The position numbers and the translations under genes were made by a program. Below the pieces are notes generated by a model. That model did no database searches, was not told where the DNA came from, and saw only the letters and a list, made by a program, of their open reading frames with translations. Of a stretch of DNA of 64,000 nt, positions 28,284-36,569 are shown one piece after another (within the stretch, counting starts at the first letter, position 1; the number at the start of each line of letters is the position of its first letter). Source of the stretch: an uncultured Massilia sp. (GTDB lineage: Bacteria > Pseudomonadota > Gammaproteobacteria > Burkholderiales > Burkholderiaceae_D); contig NZ_CAJYEB010000023.1 in the NCBI RefSeq assembly GCF_913773735.1, positions 558,001 through 622,000 of the forward strand, written 5' to 3'.

Positions 28284-29771
28284 TCAGAAGCCCGGTACCG
28301 GACAGCGCCCCGTGGCCTCGATGGCGCCGGCCAGCCAGTCGTTCACGGCGTCCAGCGCCGGCGGCGCGAAGCCGTAGGTCATCAGGGCCGGCGCGTCGAT
28401 GTCCAGCGCCTGGTAGGGGTTCCACAGCGCCAGGTGCAGGTCCGGGCGCCAGGTGGCGCGCGCGTGCGGGCCGTAGCGGCGGCGCGCGGTCGAGGCCAGC
28501 ACCGTGAAGCGGTCGTCCTGCGGCAGCGCCGCCCAGTCGAATTCCTCGGCGTCGGCGAAGGTCACCAGTTCCACGTCGTACAAACGGCCCAGCGAGCGGG
28601 CGATGGCGGCCGCCGGCACGCCCGCTTCCGACACGCCGTCGCTCGTCACGTCCTGGCGCGCCACCAGGCGCAGCCTGGCGCCCGGCGCCGGCCGGGGCGG
28701 CGCGCCGCGCGCCGTCAGGCCGCGGCGCCAGGCCTGCGCCACCAGGGCGCGGTCGGCGTCCTGCGCGGCATACGTGCCCGCGGCGTTGCCGATGCCCGGA
28801 TGGCGCGCGGCCAGCGCGTCCAGGCGGCGCAGGCGCGCGCGCACCTCGTCCGGCGGCAGGCGGCCGTCGTCGATGGCGGCGGCGATCGCGTCGAGCGTCT
28901 CTTCCTGCGTCGCGCGGCTGCCGATCGCCATCACCATGTCGGCGCCGGCCAGCAGCGCGTTGACGGCCGCTTCGCCGGCGGCGTAGCGGCGGGCGATCGC
29001 ATGCATGTCCATGCCGTCGGTGATGATCACGCCCTCGTAGCCCCAGCGCGAACGCAGCAGGTCGTGCAGGATCGCGCGCGACATCGTGGCCGGATTGGCC
29101 GGGTCGAGCGCCGGGTAGACGATGTGCGCCGTCATCATGGCCGGCGCCGTGGCCGCGGCCGCGCGGAACGGCGCGAACTCGAAGCGTTCCAGTTCCGCCA
29201 GCGGCTTGTCCACCGTGGGCAGGTCGCGGTGCGAATCGACGTGGGTGTCGCCGTGGCCGGGGAAGTGCTTGACGCAGCAGGCCACGCCCTCGCTCTCGCT
29301 GCCCGCCATCCAGGCCAGCGCCAGCGCGCTGGCCTCCTCTGGCTCGGCGCCGAAGGAGCGCTCGGCGATGACCGGGTTGCGCGGATTGTTGTTCAGGTCC
29401 AGCACCGGCGCGAAGTTCCAGTTGAAACCCATGGCGCCGATCGCGCGCGCCACCGCCGCGCCGATCGCGCGCGCCAGTGCCGGGTCGCCGGCGGCGCCCA
29501 GCGCCATCGCCGACGGCGGCGGCGGCACCCACAGCGCACGCACCACGGCGCCGCCTTCCTGGTCGAGGGCGACCAGCGCGTTGTCTCCCATCGCCGCGCG
29601 CAGGGCGCCGGTGAAGCCGGCCAGCTGGGCCGCATCCTGCATGTTCTGGCGGAACAGGCAGGCGCCGCGGATGCGGTTGGCGCGGATGAAGGCGGCCGTG
29701 TCGTCGTCGAGCGCGGTGCCGAACAGGCGTATCATGACCAGTTGGCCGGCGAGTTGTCTGGAGTCGTTCAT
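28284..29771 (-). CDS. nagZ: Beta-N-acetylhexosaminidase, GH3 (NagZ-like)
   Basis: A 495-residue GH3 glycosidase. The catalytic barrel has KHFPGHGDTHVDSH (acid/base His loop) and VIITDGMDMHAI, whose Asp is the expected nucleophile. It is longer than enteric NagZ (about 340 residues): an extra C-terminal domain follows from about 350. No signal peptide is seen, fitting a cytoplasmic enzyme freeing GlcNAc from chitin or murein fragments. It is the last gene of the nagK-nagA-nagB-nagZ run, with a 23-bp perfect hairpin before it. Confidence 0.88.
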   Translation of the reverse strand: MNDSRQLAGQLVMIRLFGTALDDDTAAFIRANRIRGACLFRQNMQDAAQLAGFTGALRAAMGDNALVALDQEGGAVVRALWVPPPPSAMALGAAGDPALARAIGAAVARAIGAMGFNWNFAPVLDLNNNPRNPVIAERSFGAEPEEASALALAWMAGSESEGVACCVKHFPGHGDTHVDSHRDLPTVDKPLAELERFEFAPFRAAAATAPAMMTAHIVYPALDPANPATMSRAILHDLLRSRWGYEGVIITDGMDMHAIARRYAAGEAAVNALLAGADMVMAIGSRATQEETLDAIAAAIDDGRLPPDEVRARLRRLDALAARHPGIGNAAGTYAAQDADRALVAQAWRRGLTARGAPPRPAPGARLRLVARQDVTSDGVSEAGVPAAAIARSLGRLYDVELVTFADAEEFDWAALPQDDRFTVLASTARRRYGPHARATWRPDLHLALWNPYQALDIDAPALMTYGFAPPALDAVNDWLAGAIEATGRCPVPGF

Positions 29772-29803
29772 CGTGCGGGAGTCTTGGTGCGTTGTGATGG
29801 GTT

Positions 29804-29852
29804 CCGCAGGGTGGGCATTCGAGGCCGGGGGCCTCGAATGCCCACCCTGCGG
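29804..29852. repeat. 23-bp perfect hairpin inside the nag operon
   Basis: CCGCAGGGTGGGCATTCGAG then GCC pairs perfectly with its reverse complement over a GGG loop. It carries the GGGTGGGCA core of the interspersed palindromes in this window. Lying between nagB and nagZ, it could lower nagZ expression or protect the upstream message. Confidence 0.8.
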
Positions 29853-29874
29853 ATACCTGTACTGGAATGTTCTC

Positions 29875-30897
29875 TCAATGGGTCCTGGTGACCTTGTTCA
29901 GGTGGCGCGGCTTGTCCGGATCGAGCCCGCGCGCCGTCGACAGGTGCGCCGCCATCACGTAGAAGGCCTGGATCGCGACGATCGGATCGAGGTCGGGGTG
30001 GCTCGCCACCGGCAGGTCGAGGTCGCGCGAGGGCACGTCCTGCGGCGCGGCCAGCAGCACGCGCGCGCCGCGTCCGCGCATCTCCTCGGCCAGGGCGACC
30101 AGGCCTTCCTGGGCCGGTCCGCGGGTGGCGAAGATCAGCAGCGGATAGCCTTCGTCGATCAGTGCCATCGGGCCGTGCTTGATCTCGGCGCCGGAGAACG
30201 CCTCGGCCTGCAGCGCCGAGGTTTCCTTGAACTTGAGCGAGGCTTCCAGCGCGATCGGGAAACTGATGCCGCGCCCGACCACCATGATGTTGCGCGCCGG
30301 CGCCAGCACCTCGATGGCCTTCGACCAGTCGACCTGCGCGGCGCGGCGCAGCGCGTCGGGCAGGGCGGCCAGCGCATCCTGCAGCTGGCGGTCCTGCTGC
30401 CATTCGGCGACCAGGCGCGCGCCGGCCGTCAGGCTCGCGATGAAGCTCTTGGTGGCGGCCACGCTGCGTTCCTTGCCGGCGCGCAGCGGCAGCGCCCATT
30501 CGGCGGCGTCGGCCAGCGGCGAGTCGATCTCGTTGACCAGCGCGACGGTGGTGGCGCCGCCGGCGCGGAAGTAGCGGATCGGCTCGACCACGTCCGGGCT
30601 CTGGCCCGACTGCGAGATCGAGACGGCCAGCGTGCCCGCGGCCTGCAGGGGCGCCTTGTACAGCGTCACCAGCGACATCGGCAGCGAGGTTACCAGGCGG
30701 CCCAGGCGCGACATGATCAGGTAGGCGAGGTAGTTCGAGGCGTGGTCCGAGCTGCCGCGCGCGACCGTGACGGCGCTGTGGAAGTTCGCCGCCCGCAGGT
30801 GCCGGCCGAGTTCCGCGTAGCGTTCGACGTCGTTCGACAGTTGCAGGGCGACGCAGTCGGCCGCGGATACGGCTTCTTCAAGCATCATTGAGGTCAC
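29875..30897 (-). CDS. SIS-domain glucosamine-6-phosphate deaminase (NagB-II type)
   Basis: A 340-residue protein of two SIS domains, like the isomerase half of GlmS. Sugar-phosphate motifs: VARGSSDHASNY, SISQSGQSPD, NEIDSPLA and AEIKHGPMALIDEGYP. In NAG operons of Proteobacteria lacking classical NagB this family turns GlcN-6-P into Fru-6-P and ammonia. The start is GTG 30897, 6 nt after GGAG; it overlaps the end of nagA by 20 nt, so the two are translationally linked. Confidence 0.85.
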   Translation of the reverse strand: MTSMMLEEAVSAADCVALQLSNDVERYAELGRHLRAANFHSAVTVARGSSDHASNYLAYLIMSRLGRLVTSLPMSLVTLYKAPLQAAGTLAVSISQSGQSPDVVEPIRYFRAGGATTVALVNEIDSPLADAAEWALPLRAGKERSVAATKSFIASLTAGARLVAEWQQDRQLQDALAALPDALRRAAQVDWSKAIEVLAPARNIMVVGRGISFPIALEASLKFKETSALQAEAFSGAEIKHGPMALIDEGYPLLIFATRGPAQEGLVALAEEMRGRGARVLLAAPQDVPSRDLDLPVASHPDLDPIVAIQAFYVMAAHLSTARGLDPDKPRHLNKVTRTH

Positions 30898-32011
30898 GCG
30901 CTTCTCCTTCGATGTAGACGGCTTTGAGGTTCAGGTTGCGGTCGAGGACGACCAGGTCGGCGAAGCTGCCCGGCGCGATGCGTCCGCGCCGGGTCTCGCC
31001 CAGGTAGTCGGCGGCATTGGTCGAGACGCGGCGCGAGGCGTCGGCCAGGTCGAGGCCGATCGCCACCAGGTTGCGCAGCGCCTGGTCCATGGTGAGGGTG
31101 CTGCCGGCCAGCGTGCCGTCGGCCAGGCGCACGCCGCCCATGCACTTGTGCACGACCTGGCGGCCCAGCATGTAGTCGCCGTCGGGCATGCCGGCGGCGG
31201 CCGTCGAATCGGTGACGCAGTACAGGTGCGGGATCGCGCGCAGGGCGACCTTGATCGCGCCCGGGTGCACGTGCAGCAGGTCGGGGATGATCTCGGCGTA
31301 CTGCGCATGCGCCAGCGCCGCGCCGACCATGCCGGGATCGCGGTGGTGCAGGCCGGGCATGGCGTTGAACAGGTGGGTGAAGCCGGCCGCGCCGTGCTCC
31401 AGCGCCCTGACGCCGTCCTCGTAGGAACCGGTGGTGTGGCCGACCTGCACGCGGATGCCGGCATCGGCCATCTGGCGCACCAGGGCCAGGTGGCCGTCGA
31501 GCTCGGGCGCCACGGTGATCAGGCGCATCGGCGCCTGGGCGTCGAAGCGCTTCACCTCGTCCATGCTGGCCGCGCGCGCGAACGGCGGCTGGGCGCCCAG
31601 CTTGCCGGCATTGATGTACGGGCCCTCCAGGTGCACGCCCAGGATGCGCGCTTCTCCCTTGCCGCGCGCCTTGCAGGCGGCGCCGATCGCCGCCAGGGCG
31701 CGGTCGATGTCCTCGGGCGGCGCCGTCATCGTCGTGGCCAGCAGGCTGGTGGTGCCGTGGCGGGCGTGCAGGCGCGCGATCGCGTGGGGCGCGTCGCCGC
31801 CTTCCATCATGTCGCGCCCGGCGCCGCCGTGCACGTGCAGGTCGATGAAGCCGGGCAGGATGTAGTCGTCGCCGTTGGACGCCGGATCGGCGCCCGTGCC
31901 TTCGATGGCGCCGACGGTGCCGTCGCTGGCGTCGATGCGCAGGCTGCCGCGGATCCAGCCGTGGGGAGTCAGGATATTGCCTTGCATGGGTGGTGTCGCT
32001 CCGGGTGTCAT
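30878..32011 (-). CDS. nagA: N-acetylglucosamine-6-phosphate deacetylase
   Basis: A 377-residue amidohydrolase removing acetate from GlcNAc-6-P. Motifs: PGFIDLHVHGGAGRD (metal HxH), VHLEGPYIN, QVGHTTGSYEDG, FTHLFNAMPG and VTDSTAAAGMPDG. The ATG at 32011 overlaps the nagK stop as ATGA, a translational coupling; an ATG at 31987 is an alternative. It overlaps the next gene by 20 nt. Second enzyme of the amino-sugar route. Confidence 0.93.
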   Translation of the reverse strand: MTPGATPPMQGNILTPHGWIRGSLRIDASDGTVGAIEGTGADPASNGDDYILPGFIDLHVHGGAGRDMMEGGDAPHAIARLHARHGTTSLLATTMTAPPEDIDRALAAIGAACKARGKGEARILGVHLEGPYINAGKLGAQPPFARAASMDEVKRFDAQAPMRLITVAPELDGHLALVRQMADAGIRVQVGHTTGSYEDGVRALEHGAAGFTHLFNAMPGLHHRDPGMVGAALAHAQYAEIIPDLLHVHPGAIKVALRAIPHLYCVTDSTAAAGMPDGDYMLGRQVVHKCMGGVRLADGTLAGSTLTMDQALRNLVAIGLDLADASRRVSTNAADYLGETRRGRIAPGSFADLVVLDRNLNLKAVYIEGEARDLNDA

Positions 32012-32916
32012 TCGATGTGGTGGGCCAGGTACAGCTCGATCATGCGCAGCGCGCCGGCGGCGGAATCGCCTTCCGGGGCATGGGCGCGCGCGGCCAGTTC
32101 CGGCGGCAGCCAGGGGCGCAGCGCCAGGCCCAGGCCGCCGCACAGGGCCAGCGGCAGCGCGCCGTCCGGATCGAGCGCGCGGGCGATGGCGGCCACTTCG
32201 CGGCCGGCGTCCGCCAGGATGGCGCGCGCGACCGGGTCTTCGGCATGCTGCAGCACCAGCGGGGCCAGGCTGGCATAGGTGGTCTGGGTGGCGTTGCCGA
32301 GCCAGACCTGGATGGCGTCGCGGCGTGCGCCGCAGGCCGCGACCAGGGCGTCGGAGAACGCGCCGGGCGCGCGCCGGCCGTCCAGCACCTGCTGCATGTG
32401 GTTGATGGCGCGCAGGCCGATCCAGCCGCCGCTCGCCTCGTCGCCGGCCGGGAAGCCCCAGCCGCCGACCTCGCGCCGCCCGCCGTCCGGCAGCAGCGCT
32501 TCGCCGACGCTGCCGGTGCCGATGGCGACGATGGCGCCGGGGCGCCCGCCGTGGGCGCCCATCAGCGTCGTGAACGCGTCGGTCTCCAGCACCAGCGCCG
32601 CGTAGCCGCGACTGGCCGCCGTGAATTCCTGCGCCCACTGCTTGTTGTGCACGCCGGCCAGGCCCAGGCCGATGGCCATGCGCGCCGGTTCGGGACGGTC
32701 GATGCCGAGGGTCGCGAAGGCCGCCTCGATGGCGCCGTCGATCGCGGCCCAGGCGCGCCCGATGCCCAGTCCGAGCCCGGACGGACCGCCGCTGCCCTGG
32801 GCCAGGTCGTCGTGCGCGCGGGCGCCGTCGAGGGGAACCGTGCGGGGCGCGTTGGCCGCGATGCGTACGCGCGTGCCGGTGCCGCCGCCGTCTACGCCGA
32901 TGAGATAGTCGATCAT
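32008..32916 (-). CDS. nagK: N-acetylglucosamine kinase, BadF/BcrA ATPase family
   Basis: A 302-residue sugar kinase of the BadF/BadG/BcrA/BcrD ATPase fold. The phosphate loop DGGGTGTRVRI lies at about residues 9-19 and the second one in VAIGTGSVGEA. EVGGWGFPAGDEASGGWIG is typical of GlcNAc/glucosamine kinases. It is the first gene of the nag operon, 25 bp after the predicted start point. It implies uptake of free GlcNAc or chitobiose, rather than by a PTS; no transporter is in the window. Confidence 0.88.
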   Translation of the reverse strand: MIDYLIGVDGGGTGTRVRIAANAPRTVPLDGARAHDDLAQGSGGPSGLGLGIGRAWAAIDGAIEAAFATLGIDRPEPARMAIGLGLAGVHNKQWAQEFTAASRGYAALVLETDAFTTLMGAHGGRPGAIVAIGTGSVGEALLPDGGRREVGGWGFPAGDEASGGWIGLRAINHMQQVLDGRRAPGAFSDALVAACGARRDAIQVWLGNATQTTYASLAPLVLQHAEDPVARAILADAGREVAAIARALDPDGALPLALCGGLGLALRPWLPPELAARAHAPEGDSAAGALRMIELYLAHHIE

Positions 32917-32947
32917 GGAATGATGATGTGCCGGAGAAGGTCAGCGC

Positions 32948-32976
32948 ACTATAGGAGCGCCTGGTGGGCTTGTCAA
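32948..32976 (-). promoter_or_regulatory. Strong sigma-70 promoter of the nag operon
   Basis: Read on the minus strand: TTGACA, exactly 17 bp, TATAGT. It is close to consensus and starts about 25 nt before nagK. GGTATT direct repeats touch the upstream edge of the -35 box. Confidence 0.85.
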
Positions 32977-33090
32977 CAGGTATTCAAGTGGTATTGTCAT
33001 CCACCCCAACCCCGTCGGGAACTGGTATCGTACTGCTGAGTAGAAGCGCCGGGAAGCCGGCGTAAATTGGTATTGAAGGTGGTATGTTCC
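32977..33090. promoter_or_regulatory. Cluster of GGTAT half-sites, candidate NagQ operators
   Basis: On the plus strand GGTATT occurs at 32979 and 32990 (11 bp apart), GGTATC at 33024, and GGTATT at 33069 with GGTATG at 33081. The last pair lies in the 23-bp block 33068-33090, which matches the site upstream of nagQ at 18 positions. The pair at 32979 adjoins the nag -35 box. Direct rather than inverted halves are unusual for a GntR protein. Confidence 0.55.
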
Positions 33091-33128
33091 GCCCCGCGCG
33101 ACCGGGGTCGCGCGGGGCGGCGGGGATA

Positions 33129-34001
33129 TCAGCCGCGCTGCAGGGCGGCGATGCGGTCTTCCATCGACGGGTGGCTGGCGAACAGGGCCAGCACGCCGCC
33201 GCCGGCGATGCCCGCGGCGGCCAGGTTCTTCGGCAGGTCGCCCTGCGCGATGCCGCCCAGGCGCTGCAGCGCGGCGATCATCGGGCGCGGGGTGCCCATG
33301 ATGGTGGCGGCGCCGCGGTCGGCGCGGAATTCGCGCTGGCGCGAGAACCAGGCCACGATGACGCTCGCCAGGATGCCGAACAGGATGTCGCAGACCACCG
33401 ACGTCGCCATGTAGGCGATGCCCGGGCCGCTGCTCTGTTCCTCGTCCTTGCGCAGGAAGGCGTCGACCGCATAGGCGACCACGCGCGCCAGGAATATCAC
33501 GAAGGTGTTGACCACGCCCTGGATCAGCGTCAGCGTGACCATGTCGCCGTTGGCGATGTGCGCGACCTCGTGGGCCAGCACGGCCTCGACCTCGTCGTGC
33601 GTCATCGATTCCAGCAGGCCGGTCGACACCGCGACCAGCGAGGCGTTCTTCGTGGCGCCGGTGGCGAAGGCGTTCGGCTCGCCCTGGTAGATGGCGACTT
33701 CCGGCATCGCGATGCCGGCCTTGCGCGCCTGGTTGGCCACGGTCGTCACCAGCCAGGCTTCGGTGGCGTTGGACGGTTGCTCGATGACGCGCGCGCCGGT
33801 CGACCACTTGGCGATGGGCTTGGACATCCACAGCGAAATGAAGGCGCCGCCGAAGCCCATCAGGGCGGCGAAGCCCAGCAGCAGGCCCAGGTTCAGGCCA
33901 TTGGCCGTCAGGAATTTGTTGACGCCGAGCAGGCTCGCGGAAATGCCGAGCACCAGCATGATGGCGAGGTTGGTAGCGAGAAAAAGTACGATACGTTTCA
34001 T
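33129..34001 (-). CDS. htpX: Zinc metalloprotease HtpX
   Basis: A 290-residue inner-membrane M48 protease of membrane quality control. HEVAH (144-148) is the zinc site; four hydrophobic segments are seen, two at the N-terminus and two around 155-215. The end motif [13 protein letters not shown] is the family C-terminus. Typically induced by envelope or heat stress. A promoter and a neighbouring inverted repeat lie upstream. Confidence 0.95.
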   Translation of the reverse strand: MKRIVLFLATNLAIMLVLGISASLLGVNKFLTANGLNLGLLLGFAALMGFGGAFISLWMSKPIAKWSTGARVIEQPSNATEAWLVTTVANQARKAGIAMPEVAIYQGEPNAFATGATKNASLVAVSTGLLESMTHDEVEAVLAHEVAHIANGDMVTLTLIQGVVNTFVIFLARVVAYAVDAFLRKDEEQSSGPGIAYMATSVVCDILFGILASVIVAWFSRQREFRADRGAATIMGTPRPMIAALQRLGGIAQGDLPKNLAAAGIAGGGVLALFASHPSMEDRIAALQRG

Positions 34002-34062
34002 GATGACGATCCGTCATGGGTTGGTCAGGGAGTGGCCGGAAAGACCACGTTGTCATGAGGGA

Positions 34063-34090
34063 AGTATAGGACGGGGCGTACATCCGTAAA
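34063..34090 (-). promoter_or_regulatory. Promoter of htpX
   Basis: On the minus strand TTTACG (34085-34090), 16 bp, TATACT (34063-34068), about 62 bp before the htpX ATG. No clear sigma-32 pattern is seen. Confidence 0.45.
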
Positions 34091-34092
34091 AG

Positions 34093-34117
34093 CGAAGTAT
34101 TTCGAATGTTTACTTCG
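34093..34117. promoter_or_regulatory. Inverted repeat upstream of the htpX -35 box
   Basis: CGAAGTA (34093-34099) and TACTTCG (34111-34117) are exact inverted arms 11 bp apart, with TTCGAA in the middle. They lie 2 bp upstream of the -35 box: a position for an activator or repressor of htpX. Confidence 0.4.
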
Positions 34118-34502
34118 AAAAAATAGGACCATCATCCGGCCGTGGTGGCGACCGCCAGGGCGCTGCGGACCGCGTCATGCCAGGATGCTAACGATCTGTT
34201 ACTTTGATGCAACGATTGTTGAATTCGTCAATTTACTGATGTCCTGTAATGCAGGAATTGCTTACACTTGACGTACGTATTGACGAGGCGAGGACATCGC
34301 CGGATCGTCGAGCGCCTGCCAGCCATCTCAAGAAACCGATGGACGCCACGTCACCGCCGCCAGCGACCGCGCGACGGACGACGGACGTGCATGGCTGGTC
34401 CAGTACGGCCTCGCTCCAGCCCCGCGACAGCCCGCCGTTCCCATGCGGGGAACGGCACCCACGCACCATCGAAGAATAACCATTGCCGCGCAGGAGGCAC
34501 GC
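34118..34502. other. Long intergenic region between htpX and the chemotaxis gene
   Basis: About 385 bp without a supported gene. It holds a short AT-rich part (34190-34280) with a small hairpin TCCTG-TAATG-CAGGA, likely part of the chemotaxis gene promoter region, though I find no clean -35/-10 pair and no sigma-28 boxes. The rest is GC-rich with no coding likeness. Confidence 0.4.
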
Positions 34503-36140
34503 ATGAACATGTTGAAGAATCTGAAAATCGGTACCCAGCTGACACTGGGTTTTGGCATCGTGACCGGACTGATGCTGTTGATGGCGACGGTGTCCATCCT
34601 CGGCCTGTCCTCGATCCGGGAAGCCTTCCGCGAGCAGCACGACGCCAACGAGCTGCGCCTGAAGCCCCTGTACGTGGCGCGCGAGGCGCTCGCGCAGACG
34701 GGGCTGGCGGCGCGCAACGCCTACATCTTCACCGACGAGGCGCGTGCGCGCCAGGAACTGGACATCGTCGACCAGCAGAAGGCGATCTACCTGGCGGCGC
34801 TGCAGAAAATGACCCCGGCGTTCGCCGGCGATCCCCAGTTCGAGAAGGTCAGGAGCGGCCTGCTGGCCATGGCCACGGCCCTCGAGCGGCCGCGCAAGCA
34901 CCGCGACGCCGGCGAGATGGAAGCGTTCGGCAAGTTCCTCGTCGAAGAGTGCAGCCCGCTGCGCCACCAGATCGTGGCCGACATCGCGCTGGTCGTGGCC
35001 GCGGCGGAACGGCAGGCGGCGCTGGCGGAAATGCAGTCGCAGCAGGCCGAGGCGGGCGCCCGCCGCTGGACCATCGCGCTGGCCGTCGCCGCGCTCGTGC
35101 TCAGCGTGCTCGTGGCCGGGGCCATCAGGCGCCTGCTGCTGCGCCAGCTGGGCGGCGAACCCGTGTACACCGCCGAGATCGCGAACCGCATCGCCCAGGG
35201 CGACCTGGCCGCGACCGTGGCCGTGCGCGAGGACGACCGTACCAGCCTGCTGTTCTCGGTGAAGACGATGCGCGACAGCCTCGCCGCCATCGTCGGCCAG
35301 GTCCGTCACGGCACCGACGCGATCGCCCATGCGTCGGCCGATATCGCGAGCGGCAGCAGCGACCTGTCGTCCCGTACCGCCACCCAGGCGTCGTCGCTGG
35401 AACGCATCGCCTCGGCGATGGAAGAACTGACGACGACGGTGCAGCAAAACGCCGGCAACGCCCAGCAGGCCAATGCGCTGGCGCAATCGGCATCGTCCGT
35501 GTCGGAGCAGGGCGGGGCGGTCATGACCGACGTGACGCAGACGATGGCGGAGATCAACGCGTCGTCGAAGAAGATCGTGGACATCATCGCGGTCATCGAC
35601 GGCATCGCGTTCCAGACCAATATCCTGGCCCTGAACGCCGCGGTGGAGGCGGCGCGTGCCGGCGAGCAGGGCCGCGGTTTCGCGGTCGTCGCCAGCGAGG
35701 TGCGCAACCTGGCGCAGCGGTCCGCCGCCGCCGCCAAGGAAATCAAGCTGCTGATCGAGGATTCGGTCGGCAAGGTCGGCATGGGCACGGAACTGGTGAA
35801 CAAGGCCGGGACGACGATGCATACCCTGGTCGACAGCGTCCGGCGCGTGACGGCGATCATGGAGGAGATCAGCGTCGCCAGCGCCGAACAGAGCCAGGGC
35901 CTGGGCGAAGTCAGCAATGCGATCGGCGACATGGACGGCATGACCCAGCAGAACACCGCGCTCGTCGAGGAAGCCTCGGCCGCGGCGCAGGAATTGCTGG
36001 AACAGGCGTCCGGCCTGACCAAGCTGGTCGGGCACTTCAAGCTCGACGGCGCGGCCGGCGTGGCGGGCCATCCGCCCGCGGCCGTCGGCCGCGCGCACGC
36101 GCGCGGCGCGTATCCGGCGGCGCGCCTGGCCCGCAACTGA
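34503..36140 (+). CDS. Methyl-accepting chemotaxis protein
   Basis: A 545-residue receptor. N-terminal membrane segment about 11-33, a helical periplasmic sensor of about 155 residues (four-helix bundle type), a second membrane segment about 195-215, a HAMP domain, then the signalling domain. The conserved tip ([20 protein letters not shown] then [13 protein letters not shown]) is intact. It lacks a visible CheR-tether pentapeptide. Start ATG 34503 behind GGAGG. The ligand is unknown. It is isolated from other chemotaxis genes. Confidence 0.92.
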   Translation: MNMLKNLKIGTQLTLGFGIVTGLMLLMATVSILGLSSIREAFREQHDANELRLKPLYVAREALAQTGLAARNAYIFTDEARARQELDIVDQQKAIYLAALQKMTPAFAGDPQFEKVRSGLLAMATALERPRKHRDAGEMEAFGKFLVEECSPLRHQIVADIALVVAAAERQAALAEMQSQQAEAGARRWTIALAVAALVLSVLVAGAIRRLLLRQLGGEPVYTAEIANRIAQGDLAATVAVREDDRTSLLFSVKTMRDSLAAIVGQVRHGTDAIAHASADIASGSSDLSSRTATQASSLERIASAMEELTTTVQQNAGNAQQANALAQSASSVSEQGGAVMTDVTQTMAEINASSKKIVDIIAVIDGIAFQTNILALNAAVEAARAGEQGRGFAVVASEVRNLAQRSAAAAKEIKLLIEDSVGKVGMGTELVNKAGTTMHTLVDSVRRVTAIMEEISVASAEQSQGLGEVSNAIGDMDGMTQQNTALVEEASAAAQELLEQASGLTKLVGHFKLDGAAGVAGHPPAAVGRAHARGAYPAARLARN

Positions 36141-36164
36141 GGCAGGCGCGCCGGCCTGCGCGCT

Positions 36165-36569
36165 TCACAGGTGCCGCACCTCGCGCGGCGCCGCCTCCCA
36201 GGCGTCGTTGCGGCCATCGAGACAGGCCACCGGCACGCCCGCCAGTTCCGCGTCCGTCGCGTCGTCCAGGCACGCGACGCTGACCGCCACGTACTCGCCC
36301 CAGCGCGGCGAGGTCCCCGTCCCGAACGTGCGGATCCCGCAGGTGGCGCAGAACAGGTGCGCCTCGGTGCGCGTAGCGCAGCGGTAGGTCGACAGCGCCT
36401 GCGCGCCGGCCACCAGTCGAAAATCCGCGCGCGCCACGATCGCGCTCCAGTTGCGCTGCTTGGCGCACAGCGTGCAGTTGCAGCGGATCGTGCCCAGGGC
36501 CAGGTCGACGGTGGCCTCGAAGCGCACCGCGCCGCAGTGGCAGCTGCCGTGGCGCAGGCGCGCCGCCAT
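36165..36569 (-). CDS. GFA (glutathione-dependent formaldehyde-activating) family protein
   Basis: A 134-residue zinc-binding protein of the Mss4-like GFA fold. Zinc ligands: CHCGAVRF (C10, C12), CNCTLC and CATCGIRTFG. Family members bind glutathione adducts, but most have no proven reaction. Its ATG overlaps the stop of the CocE-type gene as TGATG, so it is the second gene of a two-gene unit. Confidence 0.85.
   Translation of the reverse strand: MAARLRHGSCHCGAVRFEATVDLALGTIRCNCTLCAKQRNWSAIVARADFRLVAGAQALSTYRCATRTEAHLFCATCGIRTFGTGTSPRWGEYVAVSVACLDDATDAELAGVPVACLDGRNDAWEAAPREVRHL

Noticed and set aside
34118..34502. Sigma-28 promoter for the chemotaxis receptor
   Set aside because: TCAAGAAA occurs in the region, but the bases 11 bp further on (CACGTCAC) do not fit a -10 box.
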